Below are positions 24,120 to 36,800 of a stretch of 64,000 bases of DNA, one piece after another; position 1 is the stretch's first letter, and every line of letters begins with the position of its first letter. The notes under the pieces were generated by a model. It made no database searches. It saw only the letters and a list, made by a program, of their open reading frames with translations, and was not told where the DNA came from. The position numbers and the translations under genes are program-made. This DNA comes from Nymphaea colorata. Lineage: Eukaryota > Streptophyta > Magnoliopsida > Nymphaeales > Nymphaeaceae. The stretch lies in assembly GCF_008831285.2 (NCBI RefSeq), contig NC_045138.2:24957934-25021933 (forward strand). The letters run 5' to 3'.

Positions 24120-24172
24120 CCTTCTTGGCAGTCCATTGAGGTGCCTTGAGAAGAGTTGTCTGTACCAGACAT
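23106..24172 (-). CDS. R3-MYB transcription factor, CPC/TRY/ETC-like
   Basis: This gene encodes a single-repeat R3-MYB protein of the CAPRICE/TRIPTYCHON/ETC class. Such proteins lack an activation domain and compete with R2R3-MYBs for bHLH partners, repressing trichome or promoting root-hair fate. The three exons, 24172-24121, 23454-23370 and 23196-23106, give 228 nt or 75 residues, typical for the class, and the three-exon structure is also typical. The repeat spans residues about 26-69, with F28 in place of the first tryptophan, W47 and W66, and the highly conserved [20 protein letters not shown]. The bHLH-contact motif ([DE]Lx2[RK]x3Lx6Lx3R) is present at 34-53 (L35, R38, L42, L49, R53) except that residue 34 is Gln. 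Exon 1 carries only a short Ser/Gln-rich leader. The gene is too small for simple ORF scans because its exons are short. Confidence 0.92.
24072..24116. repeat. Compound (GT)n(GA)n microsatellite
   Basis: About 8 GT repeats run straight into about 14 GA repeats. The tract lies in intron 1 of the R3-MYB gene, ending 3 bp before the donor site at 24120, so length variation here could affect splicing. Confidence 0.9.
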
Positions 24173-24274
24173 GGATCCGAACAAAGCTCAGATTATCCTA
24201 ATGCTAGAAGGACCTATGGTTGGTTGTGCACTAGCAGCAAGAAGAAAGTAAGGTGAGAAGTCATGGCACCCTAA

Positions 24275-24284
24275 CTTTATATAG
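24275..24284 (-). promoter_or_regulatory. TATA box of the R3-MYB gene
   Basis: The minus strand reads CTATATAAAG about 105 bp upstream of the ATG at 24172, in the position and orientation expected for a core promoter. Confidence 0.6.
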
Positions 24285-27200
24285 CTGCAGACATTCCAAG
24301 GCAACTAATTGGGGACGACCGGTAGGTAGCCGAGGAAGAGCATCCGGGCTTTTGAAAAGTAGGTAAAGCCTTCGCCGCGGACTTTCAGCGGCAGGTAGAT
24401 CTTGCAGATCTCAGTTCAGGACGTAGCACTCCTTGGATATCACACAGATGCCATTCCCTTTCTTTCCTTGTTTATTCGTTCAACATTTCACCCCCGTTTG
24501 ACACAGTGAGGACATTCATTCCCTCCCACAGTGAAAAGAACGTTCTCACCGATCAAACACTAGTACCCATTTTGAATGAGTGGATGAGAATGTCTCTGAA
24601 ATACTTTGCCAGAAATTTTTCATTAGGCTGCACTAGTAAAAATTTTAAATCTTTGATGGGTATCAATGAAAAAAATTGCTTTAAGGTATCAATACAAAAA
24701 TAAGTTTTTTTTTTTTGTGGTTTCATGTGGGCAATTGCCCACACTTACTTCTGCTCCTGCCTTTCATAAGTTCTTCTTTACCTGGAAGTACCCTTTCTAA
24801 CATATGACCATGAAACAGCATCGACAGTGTGTTTAAATAGGGAGTCTACAGAATCTCGAATGTTTCCCTCCACCATTAAAACATGCCGTTGGACTATCTT
24901 TGTTTACTGCAGAACTGAGATCCATGGGACGTGCTAACGTAAGAATCATTGTGGATCTCTGCAGCTCGTAGGTTCAGAATTTAAATCCACAGTTTTCCAA
25001 TTCCCTGCTGCTGAAATCCCCTGTTTGTTTAAATAGTAAATGGTTTTGGTTCAACACTATCTTTCTCAATAATTTCTGGTCACATGGGCTTTTTTTTTAA
25101 CAACTGTTTTTTTTTGTTATAAATATCAATATTTTCTTAATTAAATAAATCACAGTGCCTTTGAAAACATACTTGAAATACCCCACACTTTTTAAAATGA
25201 CCACTCATGCAAGAATGTCTGAAGGGCCGAACAGTAGCCTGATTTCTGACTTAGATTACTAATTTTTCTCAATTATAAAAGGGGGTCAACACGCGCCTGA
25301 GGTCTGATTATATTACTAATTCTCTCAATTATGAAACAAACAGAGTACATGTACCTTAGGGGAGAAGTGGCAGTTAAAAGGGAAAGATTAAAGGAAAACC
25401 CACCGAACCAATAGCCTGCATAAACAAGTCCGACAATTTGTCCAGGATATTAAAGTCCTGACATTATCCCATGTGACCAATTTAGCAAGTCACTGAGTCA
25501 AATGGGCACGGCAAAGGTGGGCAGGCCCGATTCGTTGTAATATTTTATCCCACGCATGTATACAGATCACCTTACATATCTCACATTTATTTCAGAGACA
25601 AGCCGTCGTGGGAGGAGTCAGGAAATTTTGGTTAAAAGATACTAGCTATAAAATTTAAAGATTTTTAAAGGACATCAATATGTAAATTGAAAAAATTACT
25701 CTAAAATATCGACATAAAAATAAGCTTCTGCCCCCTGCAAATGGTGCACTGCCGCTTACTTAACCCATGCATGTGAACTGATCCTTTAACTTTTGAAGTG
25801 AGACTTGCCAAAAAACTCAAAAAAAATCTAATACAGTTGTTTAAACGGTTGTGTTTGTTTTACCACGGATTTGAAGGTCCAACTCACTCTCTTCCAATTC
25901 AACTTTAAACCCATAATATTTAACATGTAGCATGAATTTAAAATCTATGGTATCGAGTAAACTGAAGATCTCTCAAAACATGTATTTTGCTGCAGCCTCG
26001 GATCTAAGCTATGATGCTACGAACACAACCTAAGGGAAATGCCCATATTAAAATTGGTTGAAATAGTTAAATAGGAGAATCAAAATGACTGATAGCCCTT
26101 GGTAGATCTACAAAAGAGGAACAATGATTTCTCTGACTAAATCAAACTCTAAACCAAGCAAAATCCTAAATCTACTTCGTTCGGTAACTCGACGCCCATG
26201 TTTCGCTCTCGTTGTACGCAATTGAATGCCGAAAACGCGTGCCAATGAAAACTGTGGAGTTCACAGCACCACTCCCATATACGACCACGACATTTTTGTC
26301 ATATCTTTTCTCATTAAATGTAATTTTAATAATAACGAAACAGAGAAAATAAAATACGCCAATAAAAGTTGTAAAAATGGGTAACTAGCACATTTTAATC
26401 ACGTGTATATGTGTATAAGGCTAAATCACATAATTATATGTTTTGGCAACAATAATTGAAAAAAAAAATGCAATGAACTAACAATTTGATTTTGAAAAGA
26501 GTAGCGGATGGTTGGGCGCCTAAGGTGCTTCCAAATGGGTCCAGCGGGGGCAACAGAGGCCCAGGGACAGGTGGGTTTGACATGGGTAATACAGACCAGG
26601 TCTGGCCCAAACGTTGAGACTACTAGCCGTTAAGGTCAAGAAAGGTGTGACCGAGAACCCACCCCGACACTTAGGGTGGAGCCAGGATTTTTTTGGCTGA
26701 GGGAAACTAATCACAAATCCGTGTTTGGTGAGAGTATCCCATGTGATTTTTGAATCATCACTGTAGGATTATGAGTCATTTGATTGAGATTTTAGATTAG
26801 CTGGTATGAACCTCCGCTTACCAAGCTCCCCATTTCCAAATAACAAAAACGCGAGTTTCAAATTTTGCGTTCATAACGTTTAGATATATGGTAAGAGAGA
26901 CTAAAAGAGGGAATGGCAGGTGAATAATCTCTCGCTCAGTTCCTTATATTATTCTGAAAAAAATGGTTATGTTATTAAGTTTTAATATTGTTCCTTGATT
27001 TTAGGAAGCGATTGCAAGGATTTGGTGACGGCAAGCTTTTTCCCATTTGATGGGGTCCTCCAAGATTTCTCGTTTTCTCCATTTGCGCCTTAATAATCGG
27101 AATAGATTATGCGGGTTGATTCTCTGTTTTTGATCGTTCCCCAGTTGCTCTTTGTGCTTAAGAAGTATAGCTTCAGCTCCTTTGTTTCTAGTTATTACAT

Positions 27201-27299
27201 TCTTCCTCCTGTCCTCTCATATCAAGTTTCTGTTGGAAACACTTTGGTCTCCTCTCAGTCGGCTGTATGCAGATGTTGCTAGATCAGTTTTAAGACACT

Positions 27300-27435
27300 C
27301 GACTTGAGCACGACTGGTTTAAGTTGTCGAGTTCATTTCTTAACTTGAACTCAACCCGTTTAATAAACAAGTCGAGTTCGAGTCAAGTTTATCAAGCGAG
27401 TTCGAGTTAGCTTGACTCGTTGAACAGCCCTAGCT
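27300..27435. repeat. Second copy of the CTCGAG-rich repeat
   Basis: GTCGAGTTCGAGTCAAGTTT and GCGAGTTCGAGTTAGC, followed by GAACAGCCCTAG, resemble the block at 4735-5035. The copy is shorter and diverged. Confidence 0.5.
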
Positions 27436-27606
27436 GCATGCAGATGTTGCTGGATCATGAAATATTTAAAACTCATCACTAAATATCATAAACCATGGTT
27501 ACAAACATCATAAGCACCACAAAAGATTGTTAATGTTTTCGTCGCGTGGTAAATTCATCGACAACTTTCAAACATTTTTGTCATCCGACTCTATCTAGCA
27601 GCAGGG

Positions 27607-27609
<3 letters not shown>

Positions 27610-27650
<41 letters not shown>
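27610..27650. repeat. (TA)n microsatellite
   Basis: About 20 uninterrupted TA dinucleotides. Confidence 0.95.
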
Positions 27651-27651
<1 letters not shown>

Positions 27652-27974
27652 CCACAAATATCACGATATTTTTGAAGATATCTAGATATTAATGAAAAAT
27701 CAAATAGTCATCGATGAGAAGGAAGAGGTAGGTAGATCGACGGGATTTACGTTGTTCAGATTCTCCAAGAGCTGAACATTGAGATAAGTGCAGGGAGATG
27801 ATTGTAGATTGTTAAAAAGCCTAACCAACTATGTTGTTCAATTATTAGGCTGAAAGCAATAATATAGTATCACTGTTAATGATAAGAGCGGTCTCATGGG
27901 AGCACATATGACAAGTACTTTATGATTAAGGTAAATTTTACAGGGGCCAATTATATATTTCAAAACCATAACTA

Positions 27975-28260
27975 TTGCAGACAACGACAATGAGTTGCTT
28001 CTGAAACCAGCGGGGAAGGAGGAGGTCAGAACAGTGGTGTTTGAGATGAGAGGCAATGGAACACCAGGTCCAAATGGGTTTCCTATGTTCTTATGTCAGC
28101 AACACTAAGATATTGCATGACAGCAGGAATCTAGATATATAAATTGTTCTTATTCCTAGTAAGACTCGATTAGAACGACTAAGTATCGGGCTTGTAACTT
28201 TCTGCAACTGCCTTTTCAAGATTGTTAACTCTCTTTAGCTAGTTGGCAAATTTGTGCCTC
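27975..28260 (+). pseudogene. LINE-type reverse transcriptase relic
   Basis: Translation of the plus strand gives ELLLKPAGKEEVRTVVFEMR followed by GNGTPGPNGFP. This matches the start of the RT domain in plant non-LTR retrotransposons (EEI..ALF.M...KAPGPDGF). Further on, IVLIPSKTRLERLS and CNCLFKIVNSL and GKFVPQ match the next RT blocks (IPK...RPISLCN..YKI.., later the A/GKFV..Q block). Stop codons after CQQH and NSL and a deletion between blocks show it is dead. The active-site YADD box was not found. Confidence 0.75.
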
Positions 28261-28546
28261 AATGGGACCTCTCTGTGACAAGATAAGTTCAATTTTTCGA
28301 AGAAGCACATTGTTTCATCCTGGGTTTGATATAGAATGATTGGAGAGTGATGTGTATTGAAACAACTTCAATTTCAAAAAATGAAATTCAAGGGGTTTCA
28401 GAAGGTGGATTTGTATCTTCCAATTATGTTTCTCTTGGCATTAAAACAGAGGTATGTACTGTTCTTAGAGCTTGAACGCTAACAGGGATTAGACCAAGGC
28501 ACTGGCCAAATTTTGTTGTGAATAGCACCGTCCGGGTTGCAACTGC

Positions 28547-28987
28547 TTGGTTTTCTATCTATCACAAGGACGCTTCAGAAACAAACTTAGTTCTGGTGAG
28601 ATAACTTGTTTTGACATATTTAACACCATGACTATGTACCTCCCTCTAGAGACAGAAATGTTAAAATTGTATAGAAGGGCATACCCAACAAGAAAAATTG
28701 TGGTTCTATCTCGTGGCTGCATATTGTTCTACTTTGGAGCTCGAGGAACACTTGACACCTATGAAAAAGTGCAGGTTAGGGTGTCTTCTATGTTTATCTG
28801 CTATTGTTTCCTATACTGCTTTGAATACATACAGGGGACCTCCCCAGAAGATCTATTAATGGTGATTCATGAGAGCAAAAGATATCCAAAGAAGGACCTA
28901 ACAAGGGTCAAAATAAGGCAAGCAATTGTGCAACTTGTGACTGTGACCTCCATTCTGTTCTCACCAGAGCTGCAAGAATTCAATTAA
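28547..28987 (+). other. Unassigned 146-codon open frame
   Basis: This open frame begins about 290 bp after the last LINE match. It encodes a fairly balanced composition (for example LPLETEMLKLYRRAYPTRK and SPEDLLMVIHESKRYPKKDL) rather than low-complexity sequence. A GTGCAG/GTTAGG junction near 28776 looks like a possible donor, and TACATACAG near 28833 looks like an acceptor, so it could be two exons of a gene fragment. I do not recognise the protein. It may be a captured gene piece or chance. Confidence 0.25.
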
Positions 28988-31457
28988 GATAGAATATACA
29001 ACATCTCCGGGACCTCTTTCATCTTCTATTCAAGCATATTGAGAGTGAATGCTTCTTGACAAATCAACAAGCAGCATTAAACATCAGTCCCACTCATATA
29101 TATATATATATATCACAGAAGTCTACCGATTCACCAAAATCAGTCAAAAAACCACAAACTGAACCGACTCTATAGAATCCATAAAAATAACGTTCTTATC
29201 ATAAACAGAATCCAAATTCAATAGAACAGACAGATCTATTTTATCTGGTTTAATTTTGGTCCATTTTTCCGCTGTGTAGACCAACGAATGCCGGAGAGTT
29301 AATACCAGTGATAAGTTCCACGATCAACCTATTTGGAGTTCCTCATCAGTTCTTCTGTCAAGATAACTAAAACGATTCTGATTATCAGAAAGCCATTTTC
29401 TAGCTTTAACTTCTTAGTTTATCAGAGAAGACACTACTGGACTCTTCCAAAACAACCAGTACAATTAGAATAATAGATTTTTCCTGCTCAATTACGAAAT
29501 ATACCATGAACTCCAACTCAAACATAATTTGTCAACGGGTGACGTGTTGAGTAAATAAAATAACAGAAGAGGAAAAGGAAAATGGGTCGAGGAGAGATGA
29601 ACCAATGGCACCGGATCTTCATGGTTCGGCCCACAAACTTGCATTCTTTGGAAACAAAAAAAAAAAAAAAAAGGTCATCCAGCTATTTTTCTCATTTTCG
29701 TTTAACCATTGATACAAGTTAAGACTCCAAGACTACATGAGGATTTTAATTGAAAATTTTCACTTGCTTTCTCCTTTCGCCGTAAATGCTATTAAAAAGA
29801 AAACGCAGTCAAATGTCTCGTTCAGTCTCGATTCGGTTCATTTTTGAATACCTCATAAAGATGCGGGGCTACTGCTGCGGGCTTAGATTTGCTGTTAGAA
29901 GCGAGAACGATACACCAATTTTCTGAGATAAATACAAGTATACTTCGTAACGTATGACCGAAAGTTAAGAACAATTTCATCCTTTCAAAGACTCCCGAAT
30001 GTCAAAATCAAGATCTCTATGAACAGAAAAGACGTCAGACAAACTAATGCAGTCATCTCTAGATATCCGCAACTTTCATAATCTCATAGACAATTTTACT
30101 CAAGACATCTTCACATTTGACACACAGCATTTCTAGCTGCAGATATCAAGGCCAGTTCAGGTCAACTTACTATACAAACAGTTCTTTCCCAAGTGCAGGA
30201 TATGAAAATGAAGGCCTCTCGAAACCCAAAGGAGGCATTTGGATGAGAGCCCAAAACCAGATTATGGGGACAAAACTAGGCTTAGCTCCAAAACTCCATT
30301 TCAAAAGAGTTTAAATAACATTAAAATTGAGTTTTACTAAAACTTAATTTGGGTAGAACCGGAGTTTGATAAAGGGCTTGAAAAACCTGCATGGCTGCAT
30401 CCCTCAAAGTTTTTTAGACACTTGCCACTAAATCAAGTCTTTTCACTCGTCATTTCCAAAATTGGTCTTCAACCAGGTTCTCACAAAATCAAGTTTTTAT
30501 TTAGAGTGTCATCCAACTCCCCCCAAAATTTTTCAGACTGCGTTGGTATGACAACGAATAACCTACACGAGATGTTTGTTTGTCTAGGAAGGCCAGTACA
30601 CCACGAGGAGTTGCGTCAGCCAAATCAGCGACACAAACACCAGCACCTGGAGAGAAACAAACCACCAAACCATTTGAAAATCGCTTCGTCTTTTCCTTCT
30701 CTTAACCCAATTTCTAACACGAAGGAGCTCAAACAAGCATTTCATACGACTTAGCGTATGGAATTTGATCAACCCCATTCTACGATTTTCACATGTTTGC
30801 CGGATGATTTTGATCCGACAAAGAGGGGAAGAAAAGAGAACGACAACTTGCCTAAAACCCGCCTTCACCCGGAATATTCTTTTCCAAGAAAGCAGCACAC
30901 CTGAAAACTCATCTGAAACATCTAAATTCTGATCTAATCGACGGCCACACCCGCCGATTAATCCATACCCAAACACAAAAGACAGCCCACAAAAGGCTGG
31001 CAGGCACATCCTTCATACCACATTCAATCATACGCCCCAGCCTGCGGCAGATGGGAACATCTATCCACCTCACCCCACGATCCCAACAAAACCACAAGAT
31101 TCCCAGAAGGCACATCCCCACATAGTGGGCTGCACATCATCCAGACAACAACAAATAAACAGAGAAATTAAAATCAGTCTCAGGCAAGCAACACGCACGG
31201 AAGGAGCCACGCAGACGATATTTTGAAAGAAGTGCTAAAGTTGTATTTCTTAGTATAATAGATAAAGCGTTCCACCGAACAACCCATCACATATATGCCG
31301 CTGTCTCCGGGAGGGAGGTGCACAGCATTAGAATGTATGTAGGGCGGGACACCCCTTAGACACCACACTACAAAATATTGCTAGAACGTCCGACAAGACA
31401 CCACACTTTGTCCACGCATTCACGTAATAGTAACAGTAACATCGATAACCTCCCCCC

Positions 31458-32094
31458 TTAAAAACCATGGATCTTTATATGTTCCTTTTTTACAATACCA
31501 GCCTGCAAAACAAATCCAAAATTCAATCAGAGAAGAGAAAAGATAAAGCAAACAGGTGCAGGGCAGAGAGCAAGGCTAATCAATCAAAGAAATGAAGCAG
31601 CCTCGACAGGATTACCTGAACCAGGAAGGTAGAAACATTCTTTCGCTGATCCCCTTGAAGTTGGATAACCTGAACATCGTGATTAAAGTAAATCGGTCAA
31701 AACCTCATACATACCATTGGAGCAACATAGTATGGATATCTTAAAACATTTAGAAAAATCCTCCTCCGTGAACGCACCTGGCCCAATTCTGGATCCTGTA
31801 CTACGGTACCATTGCAGCAAAATTCCTTCTTGAGATCTTTCAAGATCTTGTTGTAGCTGAACTCTTTCTTCAGTCCTTGCACAGTCGTCAGACACTTCCT
31901 ACCATTCCGCTGCTGTATGCGCACATGCACATACTCTTTTGAGCCCGCACCAGCGTCCTCAGCATTTGCCTCAGCGAATGGATCTGCAAGATAGCACAGT
32001 GACATCATCATCATCGCCGTCGCTTTGATTATCATCATAAAAAACACTCATACATACCAAAGGCAGTAGGAATCTGGACGTCGAGTTCAGACAT
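31458..32094 (-). CDS. Translation initiation factor eIF1 (SUI1 homologue)
   Basis: eIF1 binds near the P site of the 40S subunit and enforces accurate AUG selection during scanning. The coding exons 32094-32058, 31983-31778, 31669-31616 and 31502-31458 give 342 nt or 113 residues, exactly the plant length. The N-terminus MSELDVQIPTAFDPFAEAN is the conserved plant eIF1 leader. The SUI1 fold follows: VHVRIQQRNGRKCLTTVQGL, then KILKDLKKEFCCNGTV, then GQVIQLQGDQRKNV and the terminal VKKEHIKIHGF. All introns have GT/AG ends and phases agree. A further intron is inferred in the 5' UTR. This is a housekeeping cytosolic factor and no abnormal residue was seen. Confidence 0.97.
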
Positions 32095-33790
32095 GAACTT
32101 TGTTTGTTGATAATCGAAGAGAACGAACGAAATCGTGTGGTGGTACTCTTTCGCGACTTCAAGCTTCAAATCTGAAATAAGACGAGATCCATTAGTTATT
32201 TAGCCAACACCAAGAACACAGAAAAATTAACCTCCCAAATCATAAGGTAAAATGACGGCAGAGCAAGACGGAAAATCGAGCAAACTAGGACACCAGGTTC
32301 AAGAAAGCAGGGAATGTAAGCTTCTCAAAACTACCAGCCACCTAAGAAATTGCAAAGAGAGAAACAGTCGTTGAAGATCCCTCACAATTTTCGATACGGG
32401 ACTAAACTTCCGAGTGTTACAAATCAGCCCGTCCAAACCACTCGTTTTTTTTTTTTTTTTATGAACACAGATCCAAATGTCCAAGGGATAACTGTTTCGA
32501 GTAATCCAGAAAAACCTAAGCTTAGATTTTAAAATAGCAAGATTCTCTGCCGAAGAACAAAGGGTCCGCTGTACAACTCAATATGATCAAGATGTCATGC
32601 ATTAACCGATCTAAGATCAAGCAAAACCAATAGTATTGCTTAAACAACAGGTGACAATAACAGAAAACGAGTTATTACGGCTAACATCGGAACCACAGAG
32701 AAGGATCTCGTCTCGTGCAATTAGCATGGGCGCAATACCACAGGAAGCAAACTTCTAAGGTCCCTCAAGACAATGATAAACTGATCCCGTATATATATAG
32801 AGCTGGCGGCAGTTCTTCACCTCAACCGCTTGGGAAGAAAAGAGGTAGTTGCATAACACAACAAGTCCAGCATAAAAAAACAAAAAGAACTAAAATTAGC
32901 CATCCAAGCTCCACAAATAACATAATCTCATATTTTTTTCAAGATAGGTGCAACAGTGGAAACAAGAACAGCCACAAGGGAAGGGAAGACCGTTCAAAAC
33001 GGAGGAAATCAGTCATAACATTAAATATAACGTCCAAAATTACCACCAATAAGAAAGACCACATAATGAATTGCCGGACAACCACTATAATAAAGAATCA
33101 TCAACGAGTTCACAAGAATGAAATGATAATTTTCCATCAAAGAAGATGAATTAGCAACCGAATACAAGGTCTCCAAGAGTTCCAAGTTCAGACAAAAAGA
33201 CCCCCTAAACCACCATTTTCGAGCCCCCACAAAAAAAAAAAATCCGACAAAAAAAAAAACACAAACTGGGGTTTCAAGAGAATAAACCAACAAATAAACC
33301 TAAACAACAAGCCCAAAAGAAAACACTAAAGCCCAAACTTACAAGTCCTTTAAAACTCAATCAACGTTTCGCGATTTTCTGCCCAATAGGAAGAGACCAA
33401 CCATTCAAAGCCAAAAAACGATAAGATCGCATCCATCTTATCTCCGGATCATAAAAGTACAAGGAAAACTAGGGTTTCCCCCAATACTGGAAGACCCATC
33501 AACGACGTATGATCCCGATATGTCGGGAAGGATGAAAGGACGGAAAGATCACAAGACCCATTTGTCAGAAAAATACAGAAACCACCATAATCCTCACAAA
33601 CACCACGATCACAACAGAAAAGACCACAAAAAAAAAAAGGAGAAAGAGGAAGAAAATGAAGAAGATCGAAATCATACCAACACCTGACTGCGACGGAACT
33701 CGCAGATGCAAACGGAGCTTGAAGAAGGAAAGAAGAGACGATAAGATTTCTGCACTCTCAAGAAAGATCGGGCAAAGATGAACGCTTATG
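32095..33790 (-). other. Inferred 5' UTR and leader intron of eIF1
   Basis: Upstream of the ATG an acceptor TTATTTCAG ends at 32172, and a donor TTG|GTATGA begins at 33677 (with a rival CAG|GTGTTG 7 bp upstream in the transcript). This gives a roughly 1.5 kb leader intron, and the T-rich minus-strand sequence suits an intron. The first non-coding exon would run from about 33785 to 33678. Open frames in the interval are not protein-like. Leader introns are common in plant housekeeping genes; the boundaries are inferred, not observed. Confidence 0.55.
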
Positions 33791-33812
33791 TCACGGACTC
33801 CCCACCGCCACA

Positions 33813-33821
33813 CTTATATAT
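33813..33821 (-). promoter_or_regulatory. TATA box of eIF1
   Basis: The minus strand reads ATATATAAG within CGATATATAAGTGTGGC. It lies about 30 bp upstream of the inferred first exon and supports a distal transcription start with a spliced leader. Confidence 0.6.
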
Positions 33822-36800
33822 CGACGCAAAAAAATCAGAAAAGTAATAAAAATCAACAAAATTCCCTAAATTTTCTAACCACATAAAAGTTTGCCCGAGT
33901 TAGAAACTCAGAATCCCCAACCCCGCGGTTAACATCTGCAGCTTTATCTTTCTCCTTCACGATTCTCTCCCTCGCGCACCCGGATATTTCAAGGATGACC
34001 TCCCCCACCGACTTTTTCTCTTTTGACCAAAAGCTCCTTCGAACTGGCCTTGGTTCCTTCAACTTGCGCTCAACTTTGTTAGGTTATTTCTGTCTTTTAC
34101 TTCATGCATTTTGGCGGGAGATAGCGATTATTAGGGCCGTCAGACTCAGCTTTTGGTGACAACGATCTGTTGGGGCATTTTTGCTATTTTGAGGGAAAGC
34201 GCGGCTTTCTTCGAGAGCGCCTCCGCTTTCTCTTCTTTTCACAAGGCGTGTACGGAGGCGGGGAATCTAATAAACGGGAGGCATCGTGAGGACTCGTCTC
34301 AGCGGAGTTGACGTAATTAGCCGTCTACTTTCGTCTGCCTTTCATATCCGCCACTCCCGTTGACATTTGGGGCCAAATATTTTTCATGTTAGAGGAAAGA
34401 ACCATATCCGAATTGTAAGTACTAAGTAGAATTAGAAGTGTAGAACATTTGATTGTCAAAATTAAGTTGAGAGATCTATATAAGATAGGCATGCCAATGG
34501 CTTAGACTTGGATTTAATATTTAAGTAGGAGAGCTTTAATATGTAATCAAACTGTTTCATAGAAAGCTGAATGCATTAAAAAAAAAAATAGTACTTGATC
34601 AAGAAATAAGATTACATACAAATTTAAGAAACAATAGATTCAGATTGAGTCAATAATAGATATTGAAGAAATAAGAAGTCAGTTATATATTTTTTAAAGT
34701 TGGTTCTTAATATGTAACAATGGAATTCAAATTCGATAGTGTATTTAAAAGGCATATTCAAATTAAGACATGAAAGTAAAAGTTGGATGCTGATCATTTA
34801 AAACTAAATTAGGACACTCTATTAGACTTTTCCTCATTCATAGTCAAATTAAAGTATATGAACATCATCTGATAAATTATATATATATATATAAAATAAA
34901 GAGTGCATCTAATTCAAATCGGATCCATTTAAAGGGATACAAGCGGGCTAAATATAACAGGGTCCCGGGTCTTCAAGAATCCTCTATCCAATCCGTTCCA
35001 CAACAGGCTTGAAAGGAGAATGGCACAAGCGCGATTAAGACTACACGTGGGGGTAATGATGGAACTTGAGTTTCGTTTACTTTCTTTTTTAACCTTTTCA
35101 AAGAAACCACGAAGACTCCCCCAATTCTAGAAAGTCGATTATGGTCATTTTGGTCCTCAACAGAGAATTGTTATACTCTTCGGTAATTTTGCATTTATTC
35201 CCATAGAAAAGCAGCGGCCGCCTGTCTCCAGATGAGGTGCTGTTGACCACTTGCCTCCGATCCGACGGTTCTGATCGCATCGCATCAAAGAGAAAGAGGT
35301 AAGCACGAACCTTCTGGCAGAGAAATTTACAAAACTGCTCCTGTCTTTTGGAACAAAGGACAACAGCTCCCCCAATTTAAATGACGAAAAACAAGCAAAA
35401 TTCGTTAAATTCAATGTTTAGAATAACTTTATTTTGGAGCATCGCACCGTCAACGTCGTCCATGGAAATGTAGCGTTTATTGGACGGTGCGATTGATGGT
35501 TGGGGTTAGGAGAAGCGAACTTGACTAATTGGACGGCCAAGATTCTCCCAAATTTACTAAGAAAATTACATAAAACTTTTTAATATAGTTTGTTTTTAAA
35601 AATTTTCGACCTTTTTAAACAAGACATTCTGTTGATGCAAACAGTATGGTGTAAACGAGGATTTTAAGCATTTTTCTTATATTTTTCTTTGCTAAATCAG
35701 TTTGTATAGATGCTAAAAAATAATTGGAACCACTGAAAGAGTGTTGTCTATAAAAGTGGTACGTGATCGATACGGTATCGGTACCTTCATACCTAACCAT
35801 CCTGTAGATGAGATTTAAATACATAAAGTTTGACACAATGCTCTTTTACCAACCATGTTTTTTAGAAATGTAAAGATGGGAATTTCTAGTCTGTGGATTC
35901 GTTTTTTCTAAATTCTTATCAATTTTGTAACATTATACAAAAATTATTTGACACGTTTCCTAGAATCTTGGACGTGGAAATCATTTTATAGTTTTCTCTC
36001 TTATGTGTGGACTGGAAAGAAGGTATGACAGTCACCCATGTTTTTTCCTGATAAACTTTGGTGGATTCTTTCTTTAAACTTTAGATAAAGTTGGTTTCTA
36101 TCTAGAGGAACCATGGAATGAATGAAGCACCGTGGTCCACAGATGCTTGGTTTGTTCGCCTCTTGACCGGTGTACCATCTGGTGGATAAACACCTCTAAG
36201 AACATTAGTGAACGAACGAGCGAATCAAATGAGCAATTGCAGTTTCAGACCAACGTTGACGAAGAAGCAAAACAACATAATGGGAAGCATGCCCCTCCTA
36301 GATCCATGGCCAAAATAACTCGAGAGATTTCAAAAGAGAAATGGGTCCAAACTCCATGAAATTGAAGTTCTTGCTGCTACCAACTTCCATGTTATACATG
36401 CAACTGAACCTCTGCCTCTTTTTAGTTCTTACTGTTTGTTGGCTTACTGTAAGATGAGAACTGCTGGGGGCACCAAGATGGAAACCGGAATATAATTCCA
36501 CCTTCCTCAACATCATGCTTTTCCTCGGTCGCACATTTTGATGACCACAAGTTGTTGAGGAATTTAAGCCAAATTAATCAACTCACTAACGATCAATCTG
36601 GCGTTATCACACTCTAATTAAGAATTACTTAATATTCATGGGCTACTTTAAATTTTCTAACTGGATCTGCGTGTAGGTTTCTTATGAAAGACCTAATAAT
36701 CCGGAGCTAGGTCAGGCTTCACCTTCCAATTGAACTCAGGCCTGGGTCTGGACCGCCAATTCCACTGAGGTCCGTTTCATTTACACCCCCTGTCCACCAG

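Larger units (their letters stand above)
24285..31457. other. Intergenic region, 7 kb, with retroelement relics
   Basis: No intact gene is recognised. Contents include related AT-rich fragments at about 24610-24740 and 25640-25730 (AATTTTAAA..., GGTATCAAT/GACATCAAT, AAAAATAAG in the same order), a CTCGAG-type repeat copy (27300-27435), a (TA)n tract (27610-27650), a broken LINE reverse transcriptase (27975-28260) and a 146-codon open frame of unknown nature (28547-28987). From 30584 to 31121 overlapping minus-strand frames have no family features. The right end would hold the eIF1 3' UTR. Confidence 0.55.

Noticed and set aside
30584-31121. Minus-strand frames of 70-141 codons downstream of eIF1
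   Set aside because: There is no domain, no conserved exon borders, and a Trp/Cys/Arg-rich composition typical of chance antisense frames.
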